DNA of 51,267 nt from assembly GCF_900129205.1 (NCBI RefSeq), contig NZ_FQUK01000003.1:51609-102875 (forward strand), in the 5' to 3' direction. The notes under the pieces were generated by a model, which did not search any database, was not told where the DNA came from, and saw nothing but the letters and a program-made list of their open reading frames with translations. This stretch comes from Thermomonas hydrothermalis (lineage in GTDB: Bacteria > Pseudomonadota > Gammaproteobacteria > Xanthomonadales > Xanthomonadaceae). The position numbers and the translations under genes are program-made. Positions 1-11,444 of this stretch are shown piece by piece. Within the stretch, counting starts at the first letter, position 1. Each line of letters starts with the position of its first letter.

Positions 1-94
1 CGTAGCTCACGTTGGCGCAGATCTGATCAACGGACACTCGAGGGCTTCCAGGTCGGCTTGCGTGTAGGACATCGCGTAGCTCGCGTTGGCGCAG
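1..94. repeat. 20-bp imperfect direct repeat, possible phage-gene debris
   Basis: Positions 1-20 and 75-94 carry the same 20-base unit with one mismatch, 74 bp apart. On the minus strand one frame reads MSYTQADLEALE and then stops soon after. This resembles the start of gpW-type head-tail connector proteins of tailed phages, which begin with a TQADL-like stretch, but the match is only a dozen residues. It may be a broken phage gene next to the toxin-antitoxin pair. The left edge cuts the region, so more repeat copies cannot be excluded. Nothing else recognisable lies in 1-130. Confidence 0.35.
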
Positions 95-130
95 AAGAGC
101 AGGCACTCCGGGATACGCTTGCAACGAACC

Positions 131-628
131 TCAAGACGGCTTGACGGTTGCCAGCGGCAGGAACAGCGTCAGCGGCGAATCGGGCAGCGCGATAAAGCCA
201 TGATGCCGATAGAAGGCCGCAGCGCCCGCATCCTTGGCATCCACGATCAGCGCAAAGGCGGCGATCTCCGAACAGGCGGCGCGGTCGATCGCATCGGCCA
301 GCAGAGCGCCACCCAGCCCCTGCCCTTTGAATGCCTGATCGACAGCCAGGCGGCCCATACGAACGGCTGGCACGGTGGGATAGCGCGGCAGCTTTTTGCC
401 GATGCGGGCCGGAAGATCAGTCAGCAACAAACTTGCCGACGCCAGGATGTAGTACCCGGCAATGCGATTCCCGTCCGCCAAGGCCACAAAACAGGCAGCC
501 ACGCGACGACGAATGTCCTGGCTGACCTGTTCGCGCAGGTAACGGTTCAGCGGCTCCGAACCACTGTCGAACGCGGCGCGGTCATACTTGGCATCGAACG
601 GCGCCAGCAGGAACGGCGCACGACTCAT
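131..628 (-). CDS. GNAT-family acetyltransferase toxin (TacT/AtaT type)
   Basis: 165-residue single-domain GNAT protein. Toxins of this family acetylate the amino acid on charged tRNAs and stop translation. Visible features: an N-terminal FDSGSEPLNRYL stretch (about 20-31) typical of the TacT group, the acetyl-CoA loop GQGLGG (102-107), and Tyr140 in AFYRHHGF, where these toxins carry their catalytic Tyr. It overlaps the upstream antitoxin gene by 4 bp (ATGA), which implies translational coupling. Toxin identity follows from family and partner; which tRNA it acts on cannot be read from sequence. Confidence 0.85.
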   Translation of the reverse strand: MSRAPFLLAPFDAKYDRAAFDSGSEPLNRYLREQVSQDIRRRVAACFVALADGNRIAGYYILASASLLLTDLPARIGKKLPRYPTVPAVRMGRLAVDQAFKGQGLGGALLADAIDRAACSEIAAFALIVDAKDAGAAAFYRHHGFIALPDSPLTLFLPLATVKPS

Positions 629-906
629 TCAGCACGTAGAAGCTTGCGACGACGAGCGAAAGCGCGTTTCAGCGCAGGCGCTGGTTTTGGCGGCGACAAC
701 AGGGCTTGCGCAAAGCATTCCTGATCGGCAAGCGACAGACGGATGATTTCGGCTTGCTGGATGGCGCGCTGCGCTGCCTCCTGCACCGCCGTCACGACGA
801 AATCGGTCATGGTGCGCCCCTGAAGCTCGGCGGCACGTTTGAGCAGCGCATGCAGTTCCGGGCTGATCCTGGCTTCGAGGCGGGCAGTCGAGGCGGGTGC
901 GGGCAT
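625..906 (-). CDS. DUF1778 ribbon-helix-helix antitoxin (TacA type)
   Basis: 93 residues. An N-terminal ribbon-helix-helix DNA-binding part (about 8-50, with ARISPELHALLKRAAELQG) is followed by a C-terminal segment (about 55-93) rich in Leu and Lys/Arg that in this family wraps the GNAT toxin. The frame is open further upstream, but the start at 906 is chosen because GGAGG lies at 916-920, 9 nt before it, and the family begins just before the RHH strand. It is first gene of the pair and probably represses its own promoter together with the toxin. Confidence 0.85.
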   Translation of the reverse strand: MPAPASTARLEARISPELHALLKRAAELQGRTMTDFVVTAVQEAAQRAIQQAEIIRLSLADQECFAQALLSPPKPAPALKRAFARRRKLLRAE

Positions 907-915
907 GACGGCGAT

Positions 916-956
916 CCTCCGCACGCAATGATACGGCAGATTGCCGTACATATCCA
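916..956 (-). promoter_or_regulatory. Promoter, operator palindrome and RBS of the toxin-antitoxin operon
   Basis: On the minus strand TGGATA (951-956), a 17-nt spacer and TATCAT (928-933) form a sigma-70-like promoter. Inside it is a perfect inverted repeat, TACGGCA-GAT-TGCCGTA on the plus strand (932-948), spanning the spacer and touching the -10 box. That is where an RHH antitoxin would have to bind to block transcription. The ribosome binding site GGAGG is at 916-920. The boxes are read from sequence; the operator role is inferred. Confidence 0.6.
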
Positions 957-1026
957 TCCGCTGCGCGGGCCCTCGGGCTGCGGCGCTTGCGGACGCGTAA
1001 CGGGGCACTGCCCGGCCGACGGTCAT

Positions 1027-4355
<3,329 letters not shown>

Positions 4356-4389
4356 TTACGTGCCAGGCACGCCGGGCGTATGGCTGACG

Positions 4390-5100
4390 TCACCAGCGCG
4401 TGGAGCGCCCCAGCGGCGGGGCGGCATTCTGGCGATCGTAGGCACGCAGCTCGTCACGGATGTACTGGATGCGCTGCCGCCCCAATGCATTGCGATCTTC
4501 GTCGAGCACCACGCCATCGAGCAGGTCGGCCATGCGCTGCGCCGCGGGCTCCATGGTTTCCCAGGCATCCAGCGCCGGCACCGGTGCTGGCAGGGTCAGG
4601 AAAAAGGCGAGCGCCGGAGTTTCCAGGCTGTCGATCTGGGTCAGATCGAAACTGCCGGGCTTGATGATGTTGGCCACGCTGAAGATCGGCCCCAGCTCCG
4701 GACGGCCATCCACCAGGCGGTGGAAGATGTCCATGTAGCCGAAGGTCAGCCCGGCTTTCTCCGCCGCGACCAGAATATCCGGGCCGCGCAGGGTGCAGCC
4801 GGCCTTGGCGGCCACGTACAGGGTCACGATGCGGTCGAACTGGTCGCTGACACGCTTGCCCGGCAACACCCGCTCGGGAGGCGGCGCCAGCGGCAGCTCG
4901 TCCTGGGCCACGTCTTCGTGCGCGCTGGCGCGATCGACCGTGCCCGCGTCCGGAGCCTGCTGTTCCCCGCTGCGCCCCGTCGCGCGCGCCACCCGCCGGC
5001 CCTGCCCTGCGTTGCGGCTGCGGCCGAAATAGATGATCGCGCCGAGCAAAACTGACATCGCCACTGCGATGCCGATCCGCAACAGGGTCATGTCGCTCAT
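4390..5100 (-). CDS. zipA: Cell division protein ZipA
   Basis: 236 residues, shorter than E. coli ZipA (328). An N-terminal membrane helix (about 4-22) is followed by a short charged, Pro-containing linker and a C-terminal ZipA domain (about 95-230, including FGYMDIFHRL) that binds the FtsZ tail. It anchors the Z-ring at the inner membrane. The start at 5100 has GGAGG just upstream and places the membrane helix at the N terminus; an upstream in-frame start would lie inside smc. It begins 19 bp after smc and is followed by ligA, a common zipA-ligA arrangement. Confidence 0.93.
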   Translation of the reverse strand: MSDMTLLRIGIAVAMSVLLGAIIYFGRSRNAGQGRRVARATGRSGEQQAPDAGTVDRASAHEDVAQDELPLAPPPERVLPGKRVSDQFDRIVTLYVAAKAGCTLRGPDILVAAEKAGLTFGYMDIFHRLVDGRPELGPIFSVANIIKPGSFDLTQIDSLETPALAFFLTLPAPVPALDAWETMEPAAQRMADLLDGVVLDEDRNALGRQRIQYIRDELRAYDRQNAAPPLGRSTRW

Positions 5101-5119
5101 GCCGCCTCCGTCTGCCGTC

Positions 5120-8100
5120 TCACTCTGCCCCTGCCAGCCGCGCTGCCTCGGCCAGATCCACCGACACCAGGCGCGACACACCCGGTTCGCGCATGGTGAC
5201 ACCGGCCAACTGGAACGCCGCCTCCATGGTCACCTTGTTGTGGGTGACGACCAGGAACTGTACCTGCTCGCTCATCTCCCTGACCAGCGCGGTGTAGCGC
5301 CCGACATTGGCCTCGTCCAGTGGTGCGTCCACTTCGTCGAGCAGGCAGAACGGCGCCGGGTTGAGCTGGAAGATGGCAAATACCAGCGCCACCGCCGTCA
5401 TTGCCTTCTCGCCGCCGGACAGCAGGGAGATATTGGAAACGCGCTTGCCGGGCGGCCGCGCCATGATCGACACACCGGCTTCCAGCAGATCGTCGCCGGT
5501 CAGTTCCAGATAGGCATGGCCGCCACCGAACAGCCGCGGATAGAGCGCCTGGAAGCTGCTGTTGACGCGGTCGAAGGTGTCCTTGAAGCGTCCGCGGGTT
5601 TCCCGGTCGATCTTGCGGATGGCCTCCTCCAGCGTTTCCAGCGCCGTGGTCAGGTCGGCGTGCTGGGCGTCCAGATAGTCCTTGCGCTGGGCCGCCTCAG
5701 CGTGTTCGGCGATGGCGGCCAGATTGACCGGCTCCAGCCGCCGCAACCGCGCATCCAGCTCGGCCACCGCGCGTTCCCATTCGGCAGGGGTGGCCTCGGC
5801 GGGCAGTTCATCGAGCAGGGCCTGCATCTCAAATCCCGCCTCGGTGACGGCCGCGCTCAACTGCTCGGCCTTCAGCGCCAGCGCCTGCTGCTCCAGCCGC
5901 AACTGGGCGATGCACTCGCGCTGGCTCAGGGCCTGGGCATCGCGCTGCTGGCGGCGCTGTTCGTGCTCACGCAGTTCGGCATCGATACCGTCCAGCTGCG
6001 AGCGCGCCTCGGCCAGCGCCCGATCGGCCCGTACCCGCTCTTCCAGTGCAACCTGCCGCTCGGCCTCCAGCGCCTGCACCGGCGCATCGCCTTGCGCCAG
6101 CTGGTCGGCCAGCTCGGACAGGCGTGCGTCTAGCTGACCACGCTGTCCTCCCATGCGCTCCAGCGCCTGCACCAGCGCCACGATCTGCACGCGCTGCGAT
6201 TCCAGCGTCAGGGCCAACGAATGGGCGGCCTCGCGCGCCTTGCGGGCCGCCGCCGCGGCCGCTTCGCGCCGCTCCATCAGATACCGGCGCTCGTTCTCCA
6301 GGGTCTGGCGGGTGGACTCCAGATTGCCCATCCGCGCCAGGGCCTCTTCGATCCGCTGCCGTGCCTGGGCGGCCTGGGTCTTGCCCGTCTCCAGCAACTC
6401 CTCGACCTGGACCAGCTCGGCATCGATCCGTTTGATCCGGCTGCGGGCGTTGTCCAGACGGCCCTGCTGGCTTTGCAACTGGCCTGCCAGTTCCGAGACG
6501 CTGCGGTGGGCCAGATACAGCTGGCGCTGAGCATCTTCGCGGTGCTGCTCGGCGGCCAGATGCGCGTCGCGCAGCTCGGCCAGTTCGGTTTCGAGCACGT
6601 GCTCGCGCTCGACCATGGCGTCGATTTCAGCCCGCAAGGCCTGGATCTGCCGCTCGCGCAGCAGCGCGCCCTGGCTTGCAGCGCCAGTGCGATTGATCTG
6701 AACCCAGCCGGCACCGATCCGCTCACCGGCGCGGGTGACCACGGACTCGCCCTCACCCAGGCGGGCCAGCAGGGTGCGGGCCTCGGTCAGGGTGTCGGCA
6801 CCGTGCAGCGACGCCAGCAGGCGCCGGATGGCACGCGGGCCACGCACGCGTGCGGCCAGCGAAGTTGGCGGGTATGCACTGTCATCATCGTCGTTGGCCA
6901 CCAGCGCCAGACGGCCATCGCCCAGCTCAGCCAGCGCCTCGACCAGCGCCTGCGGCACCTCCACGATCACCGCTTCGATCAACTGACCGAGCGCGGCTTC
7001 CACCGCAGTTTCCCAGCCCGGCTCGACCTGCAGGCGTTCGCCCACCCGGGCGGCATCATCCAGACCGTGCGCCTGCAACCACTGCCGGGCGGCGCCTTGT
7101 TCCTGCCCCAGCGCGGCGGCCTGCAGGGTTTCCAGCGACGCCAGCCGGCCACGCGCTGCCTGGGCCTGCTTGCGCAGCTCGGCCAGTGCCGACTGCGCCA
7201 CCCGGCTGCGCTCCTGGATATCGGCAGCCGCCTGCCGGCGCGCATCCAGCTCGGCGGTCAGCCGTTCCACCTCCTCGCGCCGAGTTTCGAGCTGCTGCTG
7301 CACCTGTTCGAAGCTGGTCGCCAGGGCATCGAGATCAAGCGCGGCGCGCTCTTCGCGCAACTGCTGGCGGCGACGATCGGCATCGAAGATCTGCCGGTCC
7401 AGATGTTCGATGCGGGTGCGCTCCACCTCGCTGGCGCGCGCCGCCTCGGCCTGTTCGCGGCTGTAGGTGTCCCAGCGCTGCTGCCAGTCGGCCAGCCGCT
7501 CCTCGATCTCCTGCAAGGCATCCTGCCGCTGCAGTTCTTCTTCCCGTAACGCGTCCAGTTGCGGCTCGGCATCTGCCACCGCCGCCCGCAGCGCCTCCAG
7601 TTTCTGCTGGTCATCGCGGATATGGCCGCCCAGCTCGGCCAGTGCCGCCTGCGCCTCGTCACGCGCACGCAGCAGGCGCTGCGCCATTTCCCGCTGATGG
7701 TTGATCTGCTGTTCGATCCGGGCCAGGTTGGCGCTGACCTGATAGACCGCTGCCTGCGCGGCATTGAGCGCCTCGCTGGCCGCCTCACGGCGGGCGCGGC
7801 CGGTTTCCAGCGCAGTTTCGGCATGGCGCTGCTCGGCAATCAGTTGTTCCAGCCGGGTTTCTTCACGCTGCAGCCGTTCCCGCAGACTGGCAAGCTGGGC
7901 GTCCAGGGTGCGGAACTCCAGTGCCCGCCATTGCGCTTCCTTGATTTTGCGTTCGGCCTGGATCGCGGTGTACTGCTCGGCCTGTTTGGCCTGCCGGGCC
8001 AGGTGCTGCAACTGCTTGCCGACTTCCTCGCGCAGATCGTTGAGACGATCGAGGTTTTCCCGGGTATGGCGGATGCGGGTTTCGGTTTCCCGCCGGCGCT

Positions 8101-8623
8101 CCTTGTACTTGGAGATGCCGGCCGCTTCCTCGAGGTGGGCGCGCAGCTCCTCCGGCCGGGCCTCGATCACCTGCGTGATCATGCCCTGCTCGATGATCGA
8201 ATAACTGCGCGGCCCGAGGCCGGTGCCAAGGAACAGGTCGGTGATGTCACGCCGCCGGCACTTGGTGCCGTTGAGGTAATACTGGCTCTGTCCGTCCCGA
8301 CTGACCGTGCGCTTGACCGAGATTTCGTTGAACGCGGCGTACTCGCCGGTGATGGTGTGATCGCTGTTGTCGAAGATCAGCTCCACCGACGCCTGCGACA
8401 CCGGCTTGCGGGCGGAACTTCCGGAAAAGATGACATCCGCCAGCGAGTCGCCACGCAGGCGGCTGGCGGCGTTCTCGCCCATCACCCAGCGGATGGCGTC
8501 GATGATGTTGGATTTGCCGCACCCGTTCGGCCCGACGATGCCGGTCAGGTTGGTGGGCAGATGCAAGGTGGTGGGATCAACGAACGACTTGAACCCGGAC
8601 AACTTGATGGTGGAAAGACGCAT
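5120..8623 (-). CDS. smc: Chromosome partition protein Smc
   Basis: 1167 residues, normal for Smc. The N-terminal ATPase half has Walker A GPNGCGKS (31-38). Two long coiled coils (about 170-490 and 660-1000) flank a hinge (about 500-640). The C-terminal half has signature LSGGEK (1068-1073) and Walker B LLDEVDAPLD (Asp1096, Glu1097). With ScpA and ScpB it forms the bacterial condensin that organises and segregates chromosomes. The start at 8623 is the Met directly before the conserved first strand (MRLSTIKLSGFKSF); 44 upstream codons are open but unlike the family. It leads smc-zipA-ligA-epmA; scpA and scpB are encoded divergently 1.1 kb away. Confidence 0.97.
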   Translation of the reverse strand: MRLSTIKLSGFKSFVDPTTLHLPTNLTGIVGPNGCGKSNIIDAIRWVMGENAASRLRGDSLADVIFSGSSARKPVSQASVELIFDNSDHTITGEYAAFNEISVKRTVSRDGQSQYYLNGTKCRRRDITDLFLGTGLGPRSYSIIEQGMITQVIEARPEELRAHLEEAAGISKYKERRRETETRIRHTRENLDRLNDLREEVGKQLQHLARQAKQAEQYTAIQAERKIKEAQWRALEFRTLDAQLASLRERLQREETRLEQLIAEQRHAETALETGRARREAASEALNAAQAAVYQVSANLARIEQQINHQREMAQRLLRARDEAQAALAELGGHIRDDQQKLEALRAAVADAEPQLDALREEELQRQDALQEIEERLADWQQRWDTYSREQAEAARASEVERTRIEHLDRQIFDADRRRQQLREERAALDLDALATSFEQVQQQLETRREEVERLTAELDARRQAAADIQERSRVAQSALAELRKQAQAARGRLASLETLQAAALGQEQGAARQWLQAHGLDDAARVGERLQVEPGWETAVEAALGQLIEAVIVEVPQALVEALAELGDGRLALVANDDDDSAYPPTSLAARVRGPRAIRRLLASLHGADTLTEARTLLARLGEGESVVTRAGERIGAGWVQINRTGAASQGALLRERQIQALRAEIDAMVEREHVLETELAELRDAHLAAEQHREDAQRQLYLAHRSVSELAGQLQSQQGRLDNARSRIKRIDAELVQVEELLETGKTQAAQARQRIEEALARMGNLESTRQTLENERRYLMERREAAAAAARKAREAAHSLALTLESQRVQIVALVQALERMGGQRGQLDARLSELADQLAQGDAPVQALEAERQVALEERVRADRALAEARSQLDGIDAELREHEQRRQQRDAQALSQRECIAQLRLEQQALALKAEQLSAAVTEAGFEMQALLDELPAEATPAEWERAVAELDARLRRLEPVNLAAIAEHAEAAQRKDYLDAQHADLTTALETLEEAIRKIDRETRGRFKDTFDRVNSSFQALYPRLFGGGHAYLELTGDDLLEAGVSIMARPPGKRVSNISLLSGGEKAMTAVALVFAIFQLNPAPFCLLDEVDAPLDEANVGRYTALVREMSEQVQFLVVTHNKVTMEAAFQLAGVTMREPGVSRLVSVDLAEAARLAGAE

Positions 8624-8803
8624 GCGCGACGTGCACCCCAGGCAGCCGTGTGTGCTGCCAGACAATGGATGGATCGGGACTCCCGAAGGACGGTCTGAAC
8701 AACGCCATCCTGGCGTTGCCAGCCTGACGCGGGTATCCGGCCCGGCGGACGGCACTCAACCACTCTGCGCCCCCGCCGGGACTGCCCGGCGAGTATAACG
8801 GCC
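8624..8803 (-). promoter_or_regulatory. bolA-smc intergenic region with possible smc -10 box
   Basis: 180 bp without a gene. On the minus strand TATACT (8792-8797) could be the -10 of an smc promoter with a leader of about 160 nt; no good -35 is seen. A 7-bp stem with a 4-nt loop (8774-8780 with 8785-8791) follows bolA but has no T-run, so it is not a convincing terminator. A second small hairpin, GGCAGC/GCTGCC, lies near 8640-8660. Confidence 0.35.
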
Positions 8804-9112
8804 TCACTCCGCCTCGTCCGGGGCCCGGGCGTGGATCGACAGGGCGTGGATATCGGTCTGCAACATCTGCCCCAGTGCGGCGTGGATCATCCGGTGGCGG
8901 GCCAGGAGCGATTTGCCGGTAAACGCCGCGCTGACGATCTCGACATGGAAGTGCCCCAGCCCGCCGCGGCTGCCGGCATGACCGGCGTGACGGTGACTGT
9001 CGTCACGGATCTGCAATGACTGCGGCGCCAGCGCCGCCTCCAGCAGCTCGCGCATGCGCGCAATCCGCGCCGGGTTGAGACGGGGAATATCGGCTTCGGT
9101 CCATTCACTCAT
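8804..9112 (-). CDS. BolA-family protein
   Basis: 102 residues, the size of BolA proteins, which bind monothiol glutaredoxins through a shared [2Fe-2S] cluster and act in iron-sulfur trafficking and stress. Seen: an N-terminal helix ([13 protein letters not shown]), then [21 protein letters not shown] (split here only by length: GHFHVEIV and [13 protein letters not shown]) and [12 protein letters not shown] near the C terminus, all diagnostic of the fold. An internal His/Gly-rich stretch ([11 protein letters not shown]) occupies the variable loop. It overlaps the yciI-like gene by 4 bp and is cotranscribed with it. Confidence 0.92.
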   Translation of the reverse strand: MSEWTEADIPRLNPARIARMRELLEAALAPQSLQIRDDSHRHAGHAGSRGGLGHFHVEIVSAAFTGKSLLARHRMIHAALGQMLQTDIHALSIHARAPDEAE

Positions 9113-9408
9113 GGCAACACCTTGCGGAACGGCCGCACCTCAATCCGGGCATAGACCCCGGCCGCCACATAAGGATCGGCCTCGGCCCAGGCCCGCGCCG
9201 CTTCGAGCGAAGCAAACTCGGCCACCACCACGCTGCCGCTAAACCCGGCCTCGCCCGGATCCTCGGCATCGATCGCCGGGCATGGCCCGGCCAGCAGCAG
9301 CCGTCCCTCGTCGCGCAAGGCTTGCAGCCGCGCCAGATGTGCAGGCCGCGCCGCCTGGCGCCGGGCCAGCATGTCCGGCCCGTCGTAGCCTTCGATGACA
9401 TACCACAT
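9109..9408 (-). CDS. YciI-family protein
   Basis: 99 residues, a ferredoxin-like alpha/beta barrel of the YciI family. Conserved residues seen: the N-terminal [12 protein letters not shown] strand, R-x-RPAHL (about 17-26) with the family His, GRLLLAGP, and the [10 protein letters not shown] segment. Members are small dimers with a putative His-Asp active site; a substrate is not established for most. The start at 9408 is the Met at the first strand, and a TACAAT box lies 34 bp upstream. It is first of two genes with bolA; in related genomes it often sits near yciB or bolA. Confidence 0.88.
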   Translation of the reverse strand: MWYVIEGYDGPDMLARRQAARPAHLARLQALRDEGRLLLAGPCPAIDAEDPGEAGFSGSVVVAEFASLEAARAWAEADPYVAAGVYARIEVRPFRKVLP

Positions 9409-9771
9409 GGAAGATCTCGCCTCCGTTGCGTCAGAGCGGGCATTGTAGGGACCGTCCGGCCGGGCTGCGCGCCGCTGTGACGGCTGGCTTTCTGAATCGC
9501 ACACGGTTTCGACGCTGCTGCCAGTGGACAGGGCCGCGCCGAATGCGTAGGCTTGCCAACACGTCAGGCCCGTATCCAGCGGCCCGCGCGACCCGCCGGC
9601 ACCCCACGCCGCTTCGCGCCCGCCGATCCGGCCTTCCCGCCACCGGTTGTGCTGTGCCCGTCCGGCGCAGGCGTCCAGGCATGGCGGATCTGCAGCAAGC
9701 GCAATGCCACCGGCCGCCGTGTCGCGGCCATTGCCCGATTCATGCGGTGGCCCGGAGGGGGCCGCAACCCG
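9409..9771. promoter_or_regulatory. Divergent intergenic region between yciI-like gene and scpA
   Basis: 363 bp holding the promoters of two divergent operons. On the minus strand TACAATGCCC (-10 at 9442-9447) precedes the yciI-like gene with a TSS expected near 9435. On the plus strand GGAGG at 9754-9758 is the likely scpA ribosome binding site. Long frames are open across the region on both strands, as expected from the GC content, but none resembles a known protein. Confidence 0.45.
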
Positions 9772-10689
9772 ATGACAGCCGAAGCCAGCGCCGCCATGTG
9801 CGACGCGCCCCAGCAAAACTCAAATGCCAATGCGCATCCGCAGCAGCAGGAAATCCCGCTGGCGGTGGTGCTCGGCCAGCCGGTGCTGCAGATCCCGCAG
9901 GACCTCTACATCCCACCGGATGCGCTGGAGGTCATCCTGGATGCCTTCGAAGGGCCGCTGGATCTGCTGCTGTACCTGATCCGACGGCAGAACCTGGACA
10001 TCCTGGACATCCCGGTCGCGGAAATCACCCGCCAGTACGTCGAATACATCCAGGCCATGCACGAGCTGCGCTTCGAGCTGGCTGCCGACTATCTGGTGAT
10101 GGCCGCGATCCTGGCCGAGATCAAGTCGCGCATGCTGCTGCCGCGGCCGCCGAGCGAGGAAGGCGAGGAAGAAGACCCGCGCGCCGAACTGGTTCGCCGC
10201 CTGCAGGAGTACGAACGCTACAAGAAGGCGGCCGAGGACTTGGATGCCCTGCCCCGGCTGGAGCGCGACACCAGCGTGGCGCAGGCCCATGTGCCGGATC
10301 GCACCACGATCCGCCTGCCCCCGCCGGTGGATCTGCGCGAGCTGCTGCTGGCCCTGCATGAGGTGCTGCGCCGCGCCGAACTGCAAGGCAAGCACGCCAT
10401 CCGGCGCGAGGCGCTCAGCGTGCGCCAGCGCATGGGCGAACTGCTGGAACGGCTGGCCGATGGTGCCTTCCACCGTTTCGAAAGCCTGTTTGTGATGGAA
10501 GAAGGCCGGCTCGGCATCGTGGTGACCTTCCTCAGCCTGCTGACCCTGGCCAAGGAGCAGCTGGTCGATATCGTCCAGGAAGCCCCGCTGGCCCCGATCT
10601 ACGTGAAATCGCTGGCTGGCGAGCAGCCCCCGGACCGCGACGCCCTCAGCGACGAATTCGACACCCCGGTTTCCCCCACCGACGCATGA
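9772..10689 (+). CDS. scpA: Segregation and condensation protein ScpA (kleisin)
   Basis: 305 residues. Kleisin subunit that bridges the Smc heads. The N-terminal Smc-binding part carries [19 protein letters not shown] (about 61-79), diagnostic of ScpA; a helical middle with an acidic EEGEEED stretch and a C-terminal winged helix (about 240-285) follow. The start is uncertain: 9772 (MTAEAS) has GGAGG 13 nt upstream, while 9796 (MCDAPQ) and codons before 9772 are also open. The first 50 residues are Gln/Asn-rich and not conserved. It overlaps scpB by 4 bp and stands divergent from smc. Confidence 0.93.
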   Translation: MTAEASAAMCDAPQQNSNANAHPQQQEIPLAVVLGQPVLQIPQDLYIPPDALEVILDAFEGPLDLLLYLIRRQNLDILDIPVAEITRQYVEYIQAMHELRFELAADYLVMAAILAEIKSRMLLPRPPSEEGEEEDPRAELVRRLQEYERYKKAAEDLDALPRLERDTSVAQAHVPDRTTIRLPPPVDLRELLLALHEVLRRAELQGKHAIRREALSVRQRMGELLERLADGAFHRFESLFVMEEGRLGIVVTFLSLLTLAKEQLVDIVQEAPLAPIYVKSLAGEQPPDRDALSDEFDTPVSPTDA

Positions 10690-11444
10690 CCGACATCGAC
10701 CAAGCCCTCGTCACCCGCATCGTGGAAGCGGCATTGCTGGCGTCCAGCCAGCCGCTCGACCTGGTCCAGCTCAAGGGCCTGTTCCCGCTGGATGCACCCG
10801 CACCGGAAGGCAGTATCGAACAGGCGCTGGCCGACCTTCAGGCCGCCTGCGCCGAGCGCGGCGTGGAACTGGTGGAAGTGGCCAGCGGCTGGCGCTACCA
10901 GGTCAAGCAAGACGTCCACCCCTGGGTTGCCCGGCTGTGGACCGAGCGCCAGACCAAATATTCCCGGGCCACGCTGGAAACGCTGGCACTGATCGCCTAC
11001 CGGCAGCCGATCACCCGCGGCGAGATCGAACAGATCCGCGGCGTCACCGTCAACAGCAGCATCATCAAGGCGTTGGAAGAACGCGGCTGGATCCGCGTGG
11101 TCGGCCATCGCGATGTGCCCGGCAAGCCGGAACTGCTGGCCACCACCAAGGCCTTCCTCGACTATTTCGGGCTGAAACGGCTGGACGAGCTGCCACCGCT
11201 GTCCGAACTCAAAGACATCGGCGAGCTGGAACCAGAACTGCCGTTGGAACCGGCCATCCCGGCCAACACGGCGTCCGACCCGCACACCGATCCCGCCGAA
11301 TCCACCCGCGCGCTGGCAGCGGCCGATCCTGACCCTGACAGCACTTCCGGCACCGCAAGTGCCACCTCCTCCATTTCCTCCCACACCCCAGACGTCGCAC
11401 CGGCCGAAGACACGCCGCACGCCACGTCGGAGCACACTGCATGA
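10686..11444 (+). CDS. scpB: Segregation and condensation protein ScpB
   Basis: 252 residues. Two winged-helix domains (about 5-85 and 90-170) with the conserved YSRATLETLALIAYRQPI and the RGWIRVVGHRDVPGKPELL region. ScpB dimers bind ScpA and regulate the Smc ATPase. After residue 180 comes a low-complexity acidic tail rich in Pro, Ser, Thr and Asp (about 190-252) that the family core does not need. It starts on the ATGA of scpA and ends on the ATGA of rluB, so the three genes are translationally coupled, a common scpA-scpB-rluB order. Confidence 0.95.
   Translation: MTDIDQALVTRIVEAALLASSQPLDLVQLKGLFPLDAPAPEGSIEQALADLQAACAERGVELVEVASGWRYQVKQDVHPWVARLWTERQTKYSRATLETLALIAYRQPITRGEIEQIRGVTVNSSIIKALEERGWIRVVGHRDVPGKPELLATTKAFLDYFGLKRLDELPPLSELKDIGELEPELPLEPAIPANTASDPHTDPAESTRALAAADPDPDSTSGTASATSSISSHTPDVAPAEDTPHATSEHTA

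Noticed and set aside
6221-7549. Plus-strand frames opposite smc
   Set aside because: Shadows of the Gln/Ala/Arg-rich coiled-coil codons of smc.
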